Origin: Chitinophagaceae bacterium
GTDB lineage: Bacteria; Bacteroidota; Bacteroidia; Chitinophagales; Chitinophagaceae
Length of the DNA: 64,000 nucleotides
Reading direction: 5' to 3'
Assembly (NCBI GenBank): GCA_947447825.1
Contig: CANFLL010000003.1
Coordinates: 1 to 64,000 of the forward strand
Shown here: in pieces, positions 1-9,820 of the stretch
Numbering within the stretch: the first letter of the stretch is position 1
Layout: every line of letters starts with the position of its first letter
The notes under the pieces: generated by a model
What the model was told of the DNA's origin: nothing
The model's input: the letters and a program-made list of their open reading frames with translations, nothing else
Database searches by the model: none
Translations under genes and position numbers: made by a program

Positions 1-545
1 TCCTGCACTTGTATAAGTAGAACCATTGAAAGTATAACTACCTCCTGAACAGATACTGGCAGTTGTGGTACTTGTAGATGTTGGTTTAACACTCAACACT
101 AAAGTAGCAGAACTATCACAACCCACACTGTTTGTTAGATGTGCGATGTATGTTCCTGCACTTGTATAAGTAGAACCATTGAAAGTATAACTACCTCCTG
201 AACAGATACTGGCAGTTGTGGTACTTGTAGATGTTGGTTTAACACTCAACACTAAAGTAGCAGCACTATCACAGCCTATACTGTTTGTTAAGTGTTTTAT
301 ATAAGTACCAGCTGAAGTATATGTTGAACCATTGAACGTATAGCTTCCACCAGAACAAATGCTTGCACTTGTGGTACTGGTTGATGTTGGTTTAACTGTC
401 AATACCAAAGTAGCAGTACTATCACAACCTACACTGTTCGTTAGATGTGCAATGTATGTTCCAGCACTTGTGTAAGTAGAACCATTGAAAGTATAGCTAC
501 CTCCAGAGCAAATACTTGCAGTTAAGGTACTGGTAGTTGGCTGAT
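1..545 (-). repeat. 153-bp coding tandem repeat, at least four copies, running off the edge
   Basis: The units start at 1, 154, 307 and 460, exactly 153 bp (51 codons) apart. Copies 1 and 2 are almost identical over their first 110 bp, while copies 3 and 4 differ more. Each encodes one SICSGGSYTFNGSTYTSAG...GCDSxATLVL module. The exact period and the local near-identity suggest recent duplication or gene conversion. Confidence 0.9.
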
Positions 546-3500
546 TTACCTTCATAGTTACCGCAGTACTTGTTACCGTTCTTGCTGTTACACAAGTCAC
601 GCTGCTAGTCAAAATACAAGTAATCTTATCTCCATTTACCAATGAGGCATCAGTATAAGTTGTTAATCCTGACCCCACATTGACGGCATTCTTTTGCCAT
701 TGATAAGTAGGAGTCGTTCCACCATTTGTAGGAGTAGCAGTAAAGGTTACACTTGTTCCTGTACAAATAGTTGTTGCAGAAGAAGCAACACTAACTGTTG
801 GTGTTGCATAAGCAGCTACAGCTACTTTAATACTATTACTAGTAGCGGTTGTAGAAGTTACACAAGTTAAACTACTTGTCATTACACAAGTTATTGCATC
901 ATTATTTGCTAATGTATTATCACTGTAAGTGCTTGAGTTCGTGCCAACATTATTTCCATTCTTTTTCCATTGATAGGTAGGAGTCGTTCCTCCATTTGTC
1001 GGTGTTGCAGTGAAGGTTACACTTGTTCCTGCACAAATACTTGTAGTAGAAGCACTGATTGAAACCGATGGTGTAACATTGGCAGTAAGCACCACAGTTT
1101 GAGAAGTACTATCTACACAACTACTATCGCTAGTAGCAGTTAATTGTACGGTATAGGTACCAGCTTTAGTATATGAATAAGTAGGACTTGTTGTTATTGA
1201 TGCACTACTGCCATCTCCAAAACTCCAGCTAAATGTCTGCTTGCCACTACTAATGGTACTAGCATTGGTAAATAAAAAACTATTACCTGTTAAACATTGA
1301 TTGGCAGTATTAATACTAAATGAAGGATTAGGTTTTGGATTCACAGTTACATTCTGGGTTGTACTATCAGCACAACCAGTACCACTAGTAACAACTAATT
1401 TAACAGTGTATTTTCCTGCAGAAGTAAATGTGTATGTAGGACTTGTAGTGGTAACAGTTTTACCATCTATTGTCCAAGAGTATGTAACTGAACCTGCGCT
1501 TATAGTACTCGTATTGGTAAATACAAACAGGTTACCACTTATACACTGAGAATTTTTATTTATGGTAAATGAAGCCGAAGGCGTTGCATTAACGGTTATT
1601 GGTTTAGTTACAGTTGCAACACAGCCATTACTATTAGTAACTGTATAACTAATCGTATCAACACCAGTTGATACTGTAGTTATTGTGCCAGCAGAAACTT
1701 TAGCTACCGCAGTATTACTACTACTCCAAACACCACCTACTGTAGCATCTACAAGGGTAGTAGTACTTCCGAAACAGATAGCTGCATTTCCAGTTATTGC
1801 GGCAACTACAGGAAGTGCATTGATGGTAACACTCTTTGTAACGGTAGTGGCACATCCGTAAGCGCTAGTCACTGTATATGTAATGTTTGTTGTTCCACCA
1901 GATACACCCGTAACTGTTCCTGTAGCATCTACCGTTGCAATGCTAGTATTACTACTAGCCCACACACCGCTTGCAGTTGCATCTGCTAACTTGCTAGTGC
2001 TTCCCTGACAGAAAGTAGTTGTACCAGTAATGGCTGCAACAACTGGCAAAGGCTCAACAGTTTCATTACCTATCACCGTTGTAGAGCAACCACTTTGGGT
2101 TACAGTATAAGTAGTAATAACATCGCCTATTGCCACACCTGTTACTAATCCACCAGTGGAGATTGTAGCTTTTGTAACATCATTAATGCCCCAAGTACCT
2201 CCAGAAGTTGCATTTAATAATTGAACCTTACTTCCCACACAAACAGTTGAAGAAGTAGATGTGATTGCTGCTACAGTAGGATTTGCATTGACTGTAAAAC
2301 TTGTAGAAACGGAATCAGCACAACCACTACTGTTGGTTATTTTGTAATATACCTTAACAGATCCTGCTGCTACTCCAGCTACAACCCCACTGGCACTGTT
2401 AACTGAAGCAATTGATGTATTGCTACTGCTCCAAACTGCAGAACCTCCGCTAGGTATGGTTGAAGTATTATATAATTGACTAGATGCCCCTACACAAGCA
2501 CTTGCAGTACCAGTAGATACACTTAATGTTGGCAAGGCATTGACCGTAACTGTTGTATTGGCTACGCTGGAACATCCAACACCATTAACTACTACATATT
2601 GTATGATGGCAGAACCAGCTTTAACAGCTGTTACTACACCCGTAGAACTATTTACAGTAGCAATCGAAGTATTGTCTGATGACCAATATCCACTTGCAGT
2701 TGCATTTGTGATAGTTACCGTATTTCCTACACACAATGAAGACGTGGTTGGTGTATTCCTATTAATTCTTGTTCCAGCATTAACTGTTACAGGAAAACTT
2801 ACAGTAGCAGAACATCCACCAACATTAGTAACCGTATAACTTATGTTAACAGAATTTGTAGCTGCAATACCAGTTACAGCACCTGTTGAAGAATCAACTG
2901 AAGCTTGTAAAGCATTGGCACTTGTCCATTTTCCACCACTTGTTGCATCAGATAAAGTAATGGTAGAACCCGTACAAACAGTGGCAGCACCTGAGATTGC
3001 ACCAACTGTTGGTGCTGCATATATCGTAATTGTTTTAGTAGCTGTGCCAGTACAACCACGTCCATTTGTAACTGTATAGGTTATGGTAACAGTTCCCGCA
3101 GCTGTTGGAGTAAGAACACCAGTATTTGCTACGATTGTAGCAGCACCAGTTCCATTGGTCACAGACCATGTAGCTGTTGCACCACCACCAGCACCTACGC
3201 TTGTAGTAGAGTCAGTGTAAGTAACAGCAGTTCCAACACAAGCAGTTGCAGCACCATCTATTGGTGATACGGAAACGCTAGTTGCTACGTCAAGTAATAT
3301 TGAAGAAACCGCCGAACAACTTCCATTAGTTACAGTGTATGCTATTGTTGTTGTGCCCACACTCAATGTGGTTGCACGAGCAGTAGTGCCACCAAAGTTT
3401 ACAATTGTTGCAACAGCCGTATTACTGCTACTCCATGCTCCACCTGTTCCGGTAGTTGTATAAGTTAAGCTAGTTCCTCTACAAGTTGCATCACTACCTG

Positions 3501-5577
3501 TGATAGTGAAGGCAGTAGGACTAGGATTTACTGTTAGTGAAGTAGCTGAAACAGCAGCACATCCCGAAGCATTCGTTATTGTGTAGCTTATTGTTGCTGT
3601 TTTAGTGGTAGTGGTTGTTACTGGTTTCACCTTACCGGTTTGAGAAACAGTAGCCACACTTGTATTGCTACTAGTCCAAACGCCACCACTTGTTGCATTG
3701 GTTATTTGTGATGAATCACTAGAGCAAAGAGTTAATGTAGAAACACTATTTGCAGTTATGGAAGGTGAAGTATTTACAGTAAGATTCCCGGAAGCAGAAT
3801 TGGTACAAGTACCACTACCCACCGTATATTTAATTACTGTGAACCCTGCAACAAGCGGGGTAACAACACCTGTTGAAGCATCAATTGTAGCTACAGAAGT
3901 ATTACTGCTACTCCATGTTCCACCTGTAGTAGCATCAGTTAAAGTAGTAACAGTTCCAGTACAAGCAGTTGAACTTCCAGAAATAGCAGAAACCGACAAT
4001 GCAGAGTTTACTGTTATTGCATAAGTAACTGTTGTAGTACATCCACCTGCATTAGTTACAGCATAGCTGATGGTATCTTTACCTAAGGCCACACCTGTTA
4101 CTAAGCCATTATTATCTACCGTAGCAATTGTTGTATTACTGCTACTCCATGTTCCTCCTGTTGTTGAATTTGCTAACTGAGAGGTAGAGCTAACACAAAG
4201 TGAATTAGTACCTGTAATAGCTGAAACCGCAGGCGAGGTATTAACAGTAATACTTGCAAATACAAATGAACTACAACCTGTACCATTGGTAACTGTGTAA
4301 ATAATGTTTGCAGTTCCAGCTGCTACTCCTGTAACTAACCCTGAACTATTTACTGTAGCAACAGCAGTATTTGAGGAAGCCCAAGTTCCTCCTGTAGTAG
4401 TACTTGCTAGCTGAGAAGAAGAAGCCACACAAACATTTGTATTACCAGTTAAAGCACCAATAACAGGTTTTGCAGCAACCGTAATAGCCAATTTACTCGA
4501 TGTAGAACATCCAGTGCCATTGGTAACCGTATATAATATAGTATCCGTTCCAGCACTTACTCCAGTTACAGTTGCAGATCTAAAACCAGCAGCAACAACT
4601 GTGGCAATTGCTGTATTGCTACTACTCCAAGTACCACCGGTAGTAGTTTCGGTTAATGTTGCCGTTGCCCCAATACACAAACTTGATGTAGTGGATGTAA
4701 TGGCCGCAACAGTAGGAGAATTGCTCACCACAATATTTTTACTGGAGGTAGAAGTACAACCATAGCTATTAGTAACTGAATAAGTAATTGATGATGTACC
4801 AGAAGCTACTGCCGTAATTAAACCAGAAGTACTATCTATGGTAGCTATGGTTTTGTTGCTACTGGTCCAAACGCCTCCTGAAGTAACGTTTGAAAATGTA
4901 GTGGTAGTACCTGCACATATTGGCGAAGTACCCGTAATGCCAGGAACATAAGGATAGGCACTTACACTAAACGTGGTTGTGGCAGCATTGCTACATCCTG
5001 TTGTTGCATTAGTTACAGTGTAGCTAATGGTAAAAGCACCAACTGCCAAAGCCGAAACAACACCTGTTAGGCTATCTACTGAGGCCCCAAGATCGTTAGA
5101 GCTACTCCATTTACCACCCTTAGTTGCATCGGCTAAAGTACTTGTTGCCCCCCTACAAGCGTAGTTAGTGCCTGTAATGGCGGCTACTGTGGGCAATGGA
5201 TTTATAGTTACACTTATGGTTGTGGTTGCCGAAGCAACACCATCCGATACTGTTATAGCAAAGGCATCTGTGCCACTGTAATTAGCCGAGGGAGAATAAT
5301 TAAAGCCCGAGGGAGAGAATACACTACCATTAGAACTTCCTGAACCAGGAAAGCCATGCAGCGTTCCGTGTGATGGTGCGGCTTTTATGGAATACGTTAA
5401 CAACAATCCTGATGTTGCATCGTAGGTAGGAAAATAATTGTCGATTACATAACTCGACGCATTTTCGCAAATGGTTAATGTCTGGGAACTTCCTCCTGTA
5501 AAGGATGGACTAGTTTGACTAAATCCTAAAAGGCTAATAACACTTAGCAATACCACAAGGATAAACTTATTCTTCAT
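1..5577 (-). CDS. Giant secreted repeat protein (Ig-like/PKD adhesin-like), C-terminus outside the window
   Basis: The frame opens with ATG at 5577 and runs leftwards without a stop to the window edge, so about 1,859 residues are visible and the C-terminus is missing. Residues 1-20 form a Sec signal peptide. A cadherin-like segment (about 20-120) follows, then about 15 tandem Ig-like repeats of roughly 80 residues with recurring GGxWSSSN, ATV and ITYTVTNxxGC motifs (BIG_2-like). Next come two PKD-like domains, one showing FSWSFGDG, two Ig-like domains with TPTYQWKKNG, and at least four copies of a 51-residue repeat beginning ASICSGGSYTFNGSTYTSAG. Proteins of this build in Bacteroidota are usually cell-surface stalks exported by type IX secretion, but the sorting domain would lie outside the window, so that is inference. 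No catalytic domain is visible. Confidence 0.85.
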   Translation of the reverse strand, partial: MKNKFILVVLLSVISLLGFSQTSPSFTGGSSQTLTICENASSYVIDNYFPTYDATSGLLLTYSIKAAPSHGTLHGFPGSGSSNGSVFSPSGFNYSPSANYSGTDAFAITVSDGVASATTTISVTINPLPTVAAITGTNYACRGATSTLADATKGGKWSSSNDLGASVDSLTGVVSALAVGAFTISYTVTNATTGCSNAATTTFSVSAYPYVPGITGTSPICAGTTTTFSNVTSGGVWTSSNKTIATIDSTSGLITAVASGTSSITYSVTNSYGCTSTSSKNIVVSNSPTVAAITSTTSSLCIGATATLTETTTGGTWSSSNTAIATVVAAGFRSATVTGVSAGTDTILYTVTNGTGCSTSSKLAITVAAKPVIGALTGNTNVCVASSSQLASTTTGGTWASSNTAVATVNSSGLVTGVAAGTANIIYTVTNGTGCSSFVFASITVNTSPAVSAITGTNSLCVSSTSQLANSTTGGTWSSSNTTIATVDNNGLVTGVALGKDTISYAVTNAGGCTTTVTYAITVNSALSVSAISGSSTACTGTVTTLTDATTGGTWSSSNTSVATIDASTGVVTPLVAGFTVIKYTVGSGTCTNSASGNLTVNTSPSITANSVSTLTLCSSDSSQITNATSGGVWTSSNTSVATVSQTGKVKPVTTTTTKTATISYTITNASGCAAVSATSLTVNPSPTAFTITGSDATCRGTSLTYTTTGTGGAWSSSNTAVATIVNFGGTTARATTLSVGTTTIAYTVTNGSCSAVSSILLDVATSVSVSPIDGAATACVGTAVTYTDSTTSVGAGGGATATWSVTNGTGAATIVANTGVLTPTAAGTVTITYTVTNGRGCTGTATKTITIYAAPTVGAISGAATVCTGSTITLSDATSGGKWTSANALQASVDSSTGAVTGIAATNSVNISYTVTNVGGCSATVSFPVTVNAGTRINRNTPTTSSLCVGNTVTITNATASGYWSSDNTSIATVNSSTGVVTAVKAGSAIIQYVVVNGVGCSSVANTTVTVNALPTLSVSTGTASACVGASSQLYNTSTIPSGGSAVWSSSNTSIASVNSASGVVAGVAAGSVKVYYKITNSSGCADSVSTSFTVNANPTVAAITSTSSTVCVGSKVQLLNATSGGTWGINDVTKATISTGGLVTGVAIGDVITTYTVTQSGCSTTVIGNETVEPLPVVAAITGTTTFCQGSTSKLADATASGVWASSNTSIATVDATGTVTGVSGGTTNITYTVTSAYGCATTVTKSVTINALPVVAAITGNAAICFGSTTTLVDATVGGVWSSSNTAVAKVSAGTITTVSTGVDTISYTVTNSNGCVATVTKPITVNATPSASFTINKNSQCISGNLFVFTNTSTISAGSVTYSWTIDGKTVTTTSPTYTFTSAGKYTVKLVVTSGTGCADSTTQNVTVNPKPNPSFSINTANQCLTGNSFLFTNASTISSGKQTFSWSFGDGSSASITTSPTYSYTKAGTYTVQLTATSDSSCVDSTSQTVVLTANVTPSVSISASTTSICAGTSVTFTATPTNGGTTPTYQWKKNGNNVGTNSSTYSDNTLANNDAITCVMTSSLTCVTSTTATSNSIKVAVAAYATPTVSVASSATTICTGTSVTFTATPTNGGTTPTYQWQKNAVNVGSGLTTYTDASLVNGDKITCILTSSVTCVTARTVTSTAVTMKVNQPTTSTLTASICSGGSYTFNGSTYTSAGTYIAHLTNSVGCDSTATLVLTVKPTSTSTTSASICSGGSYTFNGSTYTSAGTYIKHLTNSIGCDSAATLVLSVKPTSTSTTTASICSGGSYTFNGSTYTSAGTYIAHLTNSVGCDSSATLVLSVKPTSTSTTTASICSGGSYTFNGSTYTSAG
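1590..5215 (-). repeat. About 15 tandem Ig-like domain repeats (about 240 bp each)
   Basis: Within the giant surface protein the translated sequence cycles about every 80 residues through a cysteine near the start, GG-W-SSSN in the middle and YTVTN-GC at the end. The copies are clearly related but diverged at DNA level, which indicates an old array, in contrast to the nearly identical 153-bp units at the other end of the gene. Confidence 0.8.
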
Positions 5578-6051
5578 ATCTAGGCAGTTTTTTGAACAAA
5601 GATGCTCTATTAGAATGAATCGTTGCCTGTAGTATAGTTTTTTAAATCCTTTAATGAAATCTATGTAATAGCTGAAAGTTTCTTGCAATTAATCTTGCAT
5701 TTGGTTACACATTTAATTACTAGTCTACATAAAAAGTCCTTTGCGAAATAGCCAACTGTGTAGCATTTAATCATTTAGCCTTATGCAGAAAGATGCTTAC
5801 AGCATTACAAATTCGGGAAGGCTATTTTCATTTGGAGTGCATCTGAATTAGGATTCTTAAGATTAAAGGAATAGCAGGATTAGCGGCTGTATTAATCCTT
5901 CCTATCCTTACATCCTGAAAATCCTAATTCTGACAATTTTAAATTTCTAGGAAGGTGCTAAATAGGTGAAATGTGGGGTGTTGAGCTTCTTTTTTGTAGA
6001 CAGATTATATCATTTGTGGGAAAACATACCCCATTTGGGCTCTATATGTTG
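5578..6051. other. Intergenic region upstream of two divergent genes
   Basis: AT-rich sequence between the start of the giant repeat protein and the tandem repeat array. I see no gene, RNA or convincing promoter match in it. It must carry the promoter of the minus-strand surface protein. Confidence 0.5.
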
Positions 6052-6310
6052 AAATTCTAGTAGCAAAATGAGTCAATTATACTCAAAATTTAGAAATCTA
6101 GTAACAAATGACCTCAATTACGTCTAGAATTTGAAAATCTAACAAGAAACAGGAGTAATTATACTCAGATTTCGGAAATCTAGTAACAATCGGATGCAAT
6201 TGTACTCAGATTTCTAAATTCTACTAACAAATGGATACAATTATGCCTAGAATCCAAAAATCTAGCAATAGTTAGAATCATTTATACTCAGATTTTTAAA
6301 TGCTAGTTTG
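6052..6310. repeat. Degenerate tandem repeat with a 40-42 bp period, about 6 copies
   Basis: The motif AAATCTAGTAACAA begins units at 6052, 6094, 6135, 6176, 6216, 6258 and 6298. Each unit ends with a CTCAGATTT-like or CTAGAATT-like segment, so neighbouring ends form dyads such as AGATTTCGGAAATCT. The period is not a multiple of three and the units have no shared reading frame, so this is non-coding. It lies between divergent genes, about 100 bp before the DUF6261-like start. Confidence 0.85.
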
Positions 6311-6408
6311 AGACATTAGATTCCTGGCTATTAATTGTTATTTAGTATTACTAACTTTAATAGAGTTAGCTTGCCAGATTAATATTTTAAATTGATAAAT
6401 TTTTTCCA

Positions 6409-7182
6409 ATGGCAAAAGAACTTGAAGCGTTAAACATCGGTCACCTTACCAACCTTGAAGCTGGTCAGTTAGTAAAAAGTAACCTAAAAGATATGGGTAG
6501 TATCACCGCAGGCGAGATTGTAGATACCGTAGTTAAAAACTTTATCATCAGCCTTGGCAACAAGGAGGTTGATTATGATAAGGGTTTGGTGCAGGTGCAA
6601 AAAAATGATGAAACCGACAAGCTGATCGTGGCTGATAATAAAAGGGATAGATCTATCGGCGCCCTGAATGCTGCCATCCATTTGGGAAGCTATTCGGATG
6701 TGGAAACAGAAGTGCTGGCAGCTACAAGTTTGCATACCTTGGTAAGCACTTACACCAATCTTCAATACCTTAATTATGAGGCAGAAACTAATGGCATAGA
6801 CAATTTAGAAATCGATTTGGCAAATACCAAATATGCGCCTTTTGTTACACTTTTGGGTATTGGCAAATACGTTCTTCGCCTAAAAACAGATAATGAAGCC
6901 TTCAAAACCTTGTATAGTGGGCGCACGGTGGGCATTGCAAATACGGTGGTTTATAGCATGAAAACCCTTAGAAAGGACTTGTTTCTTGTTTATGGCAATT
7001 TCACTTCTTATATATTAACGATGTCTGAAAATGTAAATACACCTCAGTACAATGATGTATTAGCAGTGGTGAATGCTGGCAGAAAACAATATGCCGATAT
7101 GCTAGCCATCCGTGAAGGAAAAGCAGCAGCGGAAAAAGCAAAGGAAGAAGAGGCTAAATTAGTTGACAGTAAAAAGTTGTAA
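6409..7182 (+). CDS. DUF6261-like protein of unknown function
   Basis: This 257-residue soluble protein has no signal peptide or membrane segment. It is largely helical by composition and ends in a charged Ala/Glu/Lys-rich helix (about 230-257: GKAAAEKAKEEEAK). Length, an N-terminus beginning with a short leucine-containing motif and the alternating helical pattern resemble the DUF6261 proteins of Bacteroidota, but I assign this from memory of the family and no catalytic motif is visible. The start is ATG at 6409. It stands alone, downstream of the 41-bp repeat array and ahead of a strong bidirectional terminator. The function is not known. Confidence 0.6.
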   Translation: MAKELEALNIGHLTNLEAGQLVKSNLKDMGSITAGEIVDTVVKNFIISLGNKEVDYDKGLVQVQKNDETDKLIVADNKRDRSIGALNAAIHLGSYSDVETEVLAATSLHTLVSTYTNLQYLNYEAETNGIDNLEIDLANTKYAPFVTLLGIGKYVLRLKTDNEAFKTLYSGRTVGIANTVVYSMKTLRKDLFLVYGNFTSYILTMSENVNTPQYNDVLAVVNAGRKQYADMLAIREGKAAAEKAKEEEAKLVDSKKL

Positions 7183-7264
7183 GGGGAGTTTAAAGTAATG
7201 GGGTAGAGACACAACATTGAAGCGAAAGCTGCGCAATTTATTTTGACTAGATTCTTCAAAAAAC

Positions 7265-7307
7265 AAATGGGTATTTTTATTTCAGCACGAAATAAAAATA
7301 CCCATTT
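7265..7307. terminator. Bidirectional terminator, perfect 18-bp stem
   Basis: The inverted repeat AAATGGGTATTTTTATTT at 7265-7282 pairs perfectly with 7290-7307 around a 7-nt loop. It lies between the convergent DUF6261-like and gpmI genes. The A- and T-rich stem ends supply a U-tract on either strand. Confidence 0.85.
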
Positions 7308-7377
7308 TATCTTTTAAAACTATTAACCACAAAGAGATTAATATAAAAACATTGTGTTTTTTGTGGTTAAAAAACAA

Positions 7378-8895
7378 TTAGCTAACCAACACATCACCAG
7401 TCATTTCCTTCGGTATAGGCAATCCCATCACTGAAAGAATTGAAGGAGCAACGTCGCCTAGTTTACCAGCTTTCACCGTGCCATGCCATTCTTTATCTAT
7501 CACAAATAATGGAACCAAATTAAGCGAATGCTGTGTGTTTGGGCTTCCATCATCATTAACCATGTAATCGGCATTACCATGATCTGCTGTTAAAAATATG
7601 GTGTATCCATGATTCAACGCTGCCGTAACCACTCTTTCTACACATTTATCTACCGTTTCTACAGCCTTTACCACTGCACTAAAAACCCCAGTGTGACCAA
7701 CCATATCTGCATTGGCAAAGTTTAAACAAATGAAATCAGCAGATTCTTTTTCAATTTCAGGAACAAGTTTGTCTGCCAATTCGTATGCACTCATTTCTGG
7801 TTGCAAATCGTAGGTGGCCACCTTGGGGCTAGCAGCCATTATGCGCGATTCGCCTTCAAAAACATTTTCTCTTCCACCACTAAAAAAGAAAGTAACGTGT
7901 GGGTATTTTTCTGTTTCTGCAATGCGTATCTGCTTCTTTCCATTTGCAGCAAGCACTTCGCCCAATGTGTTATTGAGGTTATCATTCTGGAACATCACAT
8001 GCACATCCTTAAATGTTTTGTCATACTCTGTAATAGTTGTGTAGTATAGTTTTAGTTTATACATACCCAAATCTGCATGATCTTCTTGCGTTAGTACGTG
8101 GGTAATTTCACGACAACGATCTGTACGGAAGTTGAAACACAAGGCAGCATCACCTGCTTTTATTTTTCCGTTTTCCTTGATGTTACCATTAATAATTGGC
8201 TTAATAAATTCATCTGTAACACCATTAGCATACGAAGCTTCAATAGATGCCAACAAATCGGTAGAGGTTTCTCCCTCACCATTAACCATTGCATCATAAG
8301 CAAACTTCACACGTTCCCAGCGTTTATCTCTGTCCATTGCATAATAACGGCCAGTGATAGAAGAAATTTCACCTACTGATGTAGAAAGATGTTCTTGCAA
8401 TCCTTTGATGAAGCCTAGTCCGCTTTTAGGATCACAATCACGTCCATCAGTAAATGCGTGAATGTAAACTTCTGTAAGCCCCTGAGCCTTACAAACGTCC
8501 ACAATTGCTTTAACATGAGAAGTATGCGAATGCACACCGCCATCGCTTACTAAACCCAATAAGTGAAGGGGTTTGCCATTATCTTTTGCGTATTTAATTG
8601 TTGATAAAAGTGTTTCATTAGTTGCCAATTCTCCCGTTCGGATAGCCACATTTATTCGCTGCAGTTCCTGATACACTATGCGCCCTGCACCTAAATTAAG
8701 GTGTCCTACTTCACTATTACCCATTTGCCCATCAGGCAAACCCACTGCCTCACCGCAGGTAACCAACGTACTGTTGGGGTATTTACTATACAAAGACGTT
8801 ACGAAAGGAACGTTTGCATTTTGAATAGCATCTGAGGTTTTGCTTTTGCCAAGACCCCATCCATCCATGATTATTAATATTGCTTTCTTACTCAT
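7378..8895 (-). CDS. gpmI: 2,3-bisphosphoglycerate-independent phosphoglycerate mutase
   Basis: This glycolytic and gluconeogenic enzyme interconverts 3- and 2-phosphoglycerate in the cytosol using two metal ions. The 505-residue length is normal for the family. Near the N-terminus IIMDGWG supplies the first metal ligands, GNSEVGHLNLGAGR carries the catalytic serine (about residue 62), and TADHGNAD near residue 445 gives later metal ligands. HTSH and TDGRDCDPKSG match the substrate-binding region. It is a single-gene unit, divergent from the DUF4783 gene, with the box TAGTTTTA just upstream of its ATG. Identification is secure. Confidence 0.97.
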   Translation of the reverse strand: MSKKAILIIMDGWGLGKSKTSDAIQNANVPFVTSLYSKYPNSTLVTCGEAVGLPDGQMGNSEVGHLNLGAGRIVYQELQRINVAIRTGELATNETLLSTIKYAKDNGKPLHLLGLVSDGGVHSHTSHVKAIVDVCKAQGLTEVYIHAFTDGRDCDPKSGLGFIKGLQEHLSTSVGEISSITGRYYAMDRDKRWERVKFAYDAMVNGEGETSTDLLASIEASYANGVTDEFIKPIINGNIKENGKIKAGDAALCFNFRTDRCREITHVLTQEDHADLGMYKLKLYYTTITEYDKTFKDVHVMFQNDNLNNTLGEVLAANGKKQIRIAETEKYPHVTFFFSGGRENVFEGESRIMAASPKVATYDLQPEMSAYELADKLVPEIEKESADFICLNFANADMVGHTGVFSAVVKAVETVDKCVERVVTAALNHGYTIFLTADHGNADYMVNDDGSPNTQHSLNLVPLFVIDKEWHGTVKAGKLGDVAPSILSVMGLPIPKEMTGDVLVS

Positions 8896-8995
8896 GCGAT
8901 AAAACTACGATTTTTAACCAATTAAACTAAAACGATAGCGTTAATTTCAACTTGTTGGCATGTTTTTAGCTAAATTCACGCAATAAATTATTAGA

Positions 8996-9376
8996 ATGAA
9001 AACACTTTTACTTTCCATCGGCTTAGGATTAATTCTTAGTTCATTTACTTTTTTTGATAACTCGTCAGCAATTATCAATGCCTTAAAAGAAGGCAATGCA
9101 GAAGTAGTAAGTAGATATTTTGACAACTATATAGATATGAAGTTACCTGAAAAAGGAGAAATAAAGAACATTGGAAAAAACCAAGCAGGCATTTCACTTC
9201 AAAGTTTTTTTAAAGAAAACAACATTAAAAGCTTCGAATTACTCAGTCAGCGAGATATGAATGGCACCATGTATTTGGCTGGAAAACTAATTAATGACGG
9301 AAAAGGATATAACATAACTATACTATTGAAAACAAAAGATACCAACCAAGAAATAATAACAATTAGAATAAACTAA
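8996..9376 (+). CDS. DUF4783 family secreted protein
   Basis: This 126-residue protein has a hydrophobic N-terminal signal segment (about 1-20, MKTLLLSIGLGLILSSFTFF) followed by a small alpha/beta domain. The pattern SAIINALKEGNAEVVSRYFD, then a KNQAGISLQSFF segment and a final TILLKT strand fits DUF4783, an NTF2-like periplasmic family typical of Bacteroidota. The start is ATG at 8996. No enzymatic residues are evident, and in this fold the cavity may bind a ligand, but that is inference. It is divergent from gpmI and appears to be monocistronic. Confidence 0.75.
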   Translation: MKTLLLSIGLGLILSSFTFFDNSSAIINALKEGNAEVVSRYFDNYIDMKLPEKGEIKNIGKNQAGISLQSFFKENNIKSFELLSQRDMNGTMYLAGKLINDGKGYNITILLKTKDTNQEIITIRIN

Positions 9377-9539
9377 AAAACGAGTACCCTCTTTTTTAGG
9401 AAGAAATAGGTTGTAAGTATTAAGAATTAAGTGATTAACACTCTCCACCTCTGCATTCATATAATCAAGCTAATTTTCTACATCTTAAGGTTTTCACTCT
9501 GCGGTTATTTTTTCTCTTAACCAAAAGGTATTGATATAC

Positions 9540-9575
9540 AAGGGCTGTTTCAGTAAATGAGACAGCCCTTTTTTC
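9540..9575 (+). terminator. Rho-independent terminator
   Basis: AAGGGCTGTTTCA and TGAGACAGCCCTT form a 13-bp stem with one wobble pair, followed by a T-run. It lies about 165 bp after the DUF4783 stop, and the sequence between holds nothing else that I recognise. Confidence 0.8.
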
Positions 9576-9820
9576 TGTTGGTTATCCAAAAAATATAAAG
9601 CTTGCAATCATTCTTCCAAAACATTCTATTATCTTGCGGCTCTAATAAAAGAATATGTTTTTTCTGCACAAAAATTTAGATCTCCTCAATCATCCCTTTG
9701 GGTTGTAGTACATTCTTTTTCATCAACTTACCAAAACTTCAATACTTAATTTATTTATTTTCATATTTGAGCGCATCTAGCCTAATAGCTGTATGCCCTC
9801 AATACTATTAATTTTTACAA
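9576..9820. other. Upstream region of rocD
   Basis: AT-rich intergenic DNA between the terminator and rocD. No extra gene is visible. ATTAATTTTTACA just before the rocD ATG may be a weak promoter box with a very short leader. Confidence 0.4.

Noticed and set aside
2540-4765. Several plus-strand frames of 78-119 codons in the first 5 kb
   Set aside because: All are shadows of the minus-strand repeat protein, whose domain periodicity and signal peptide are clear.
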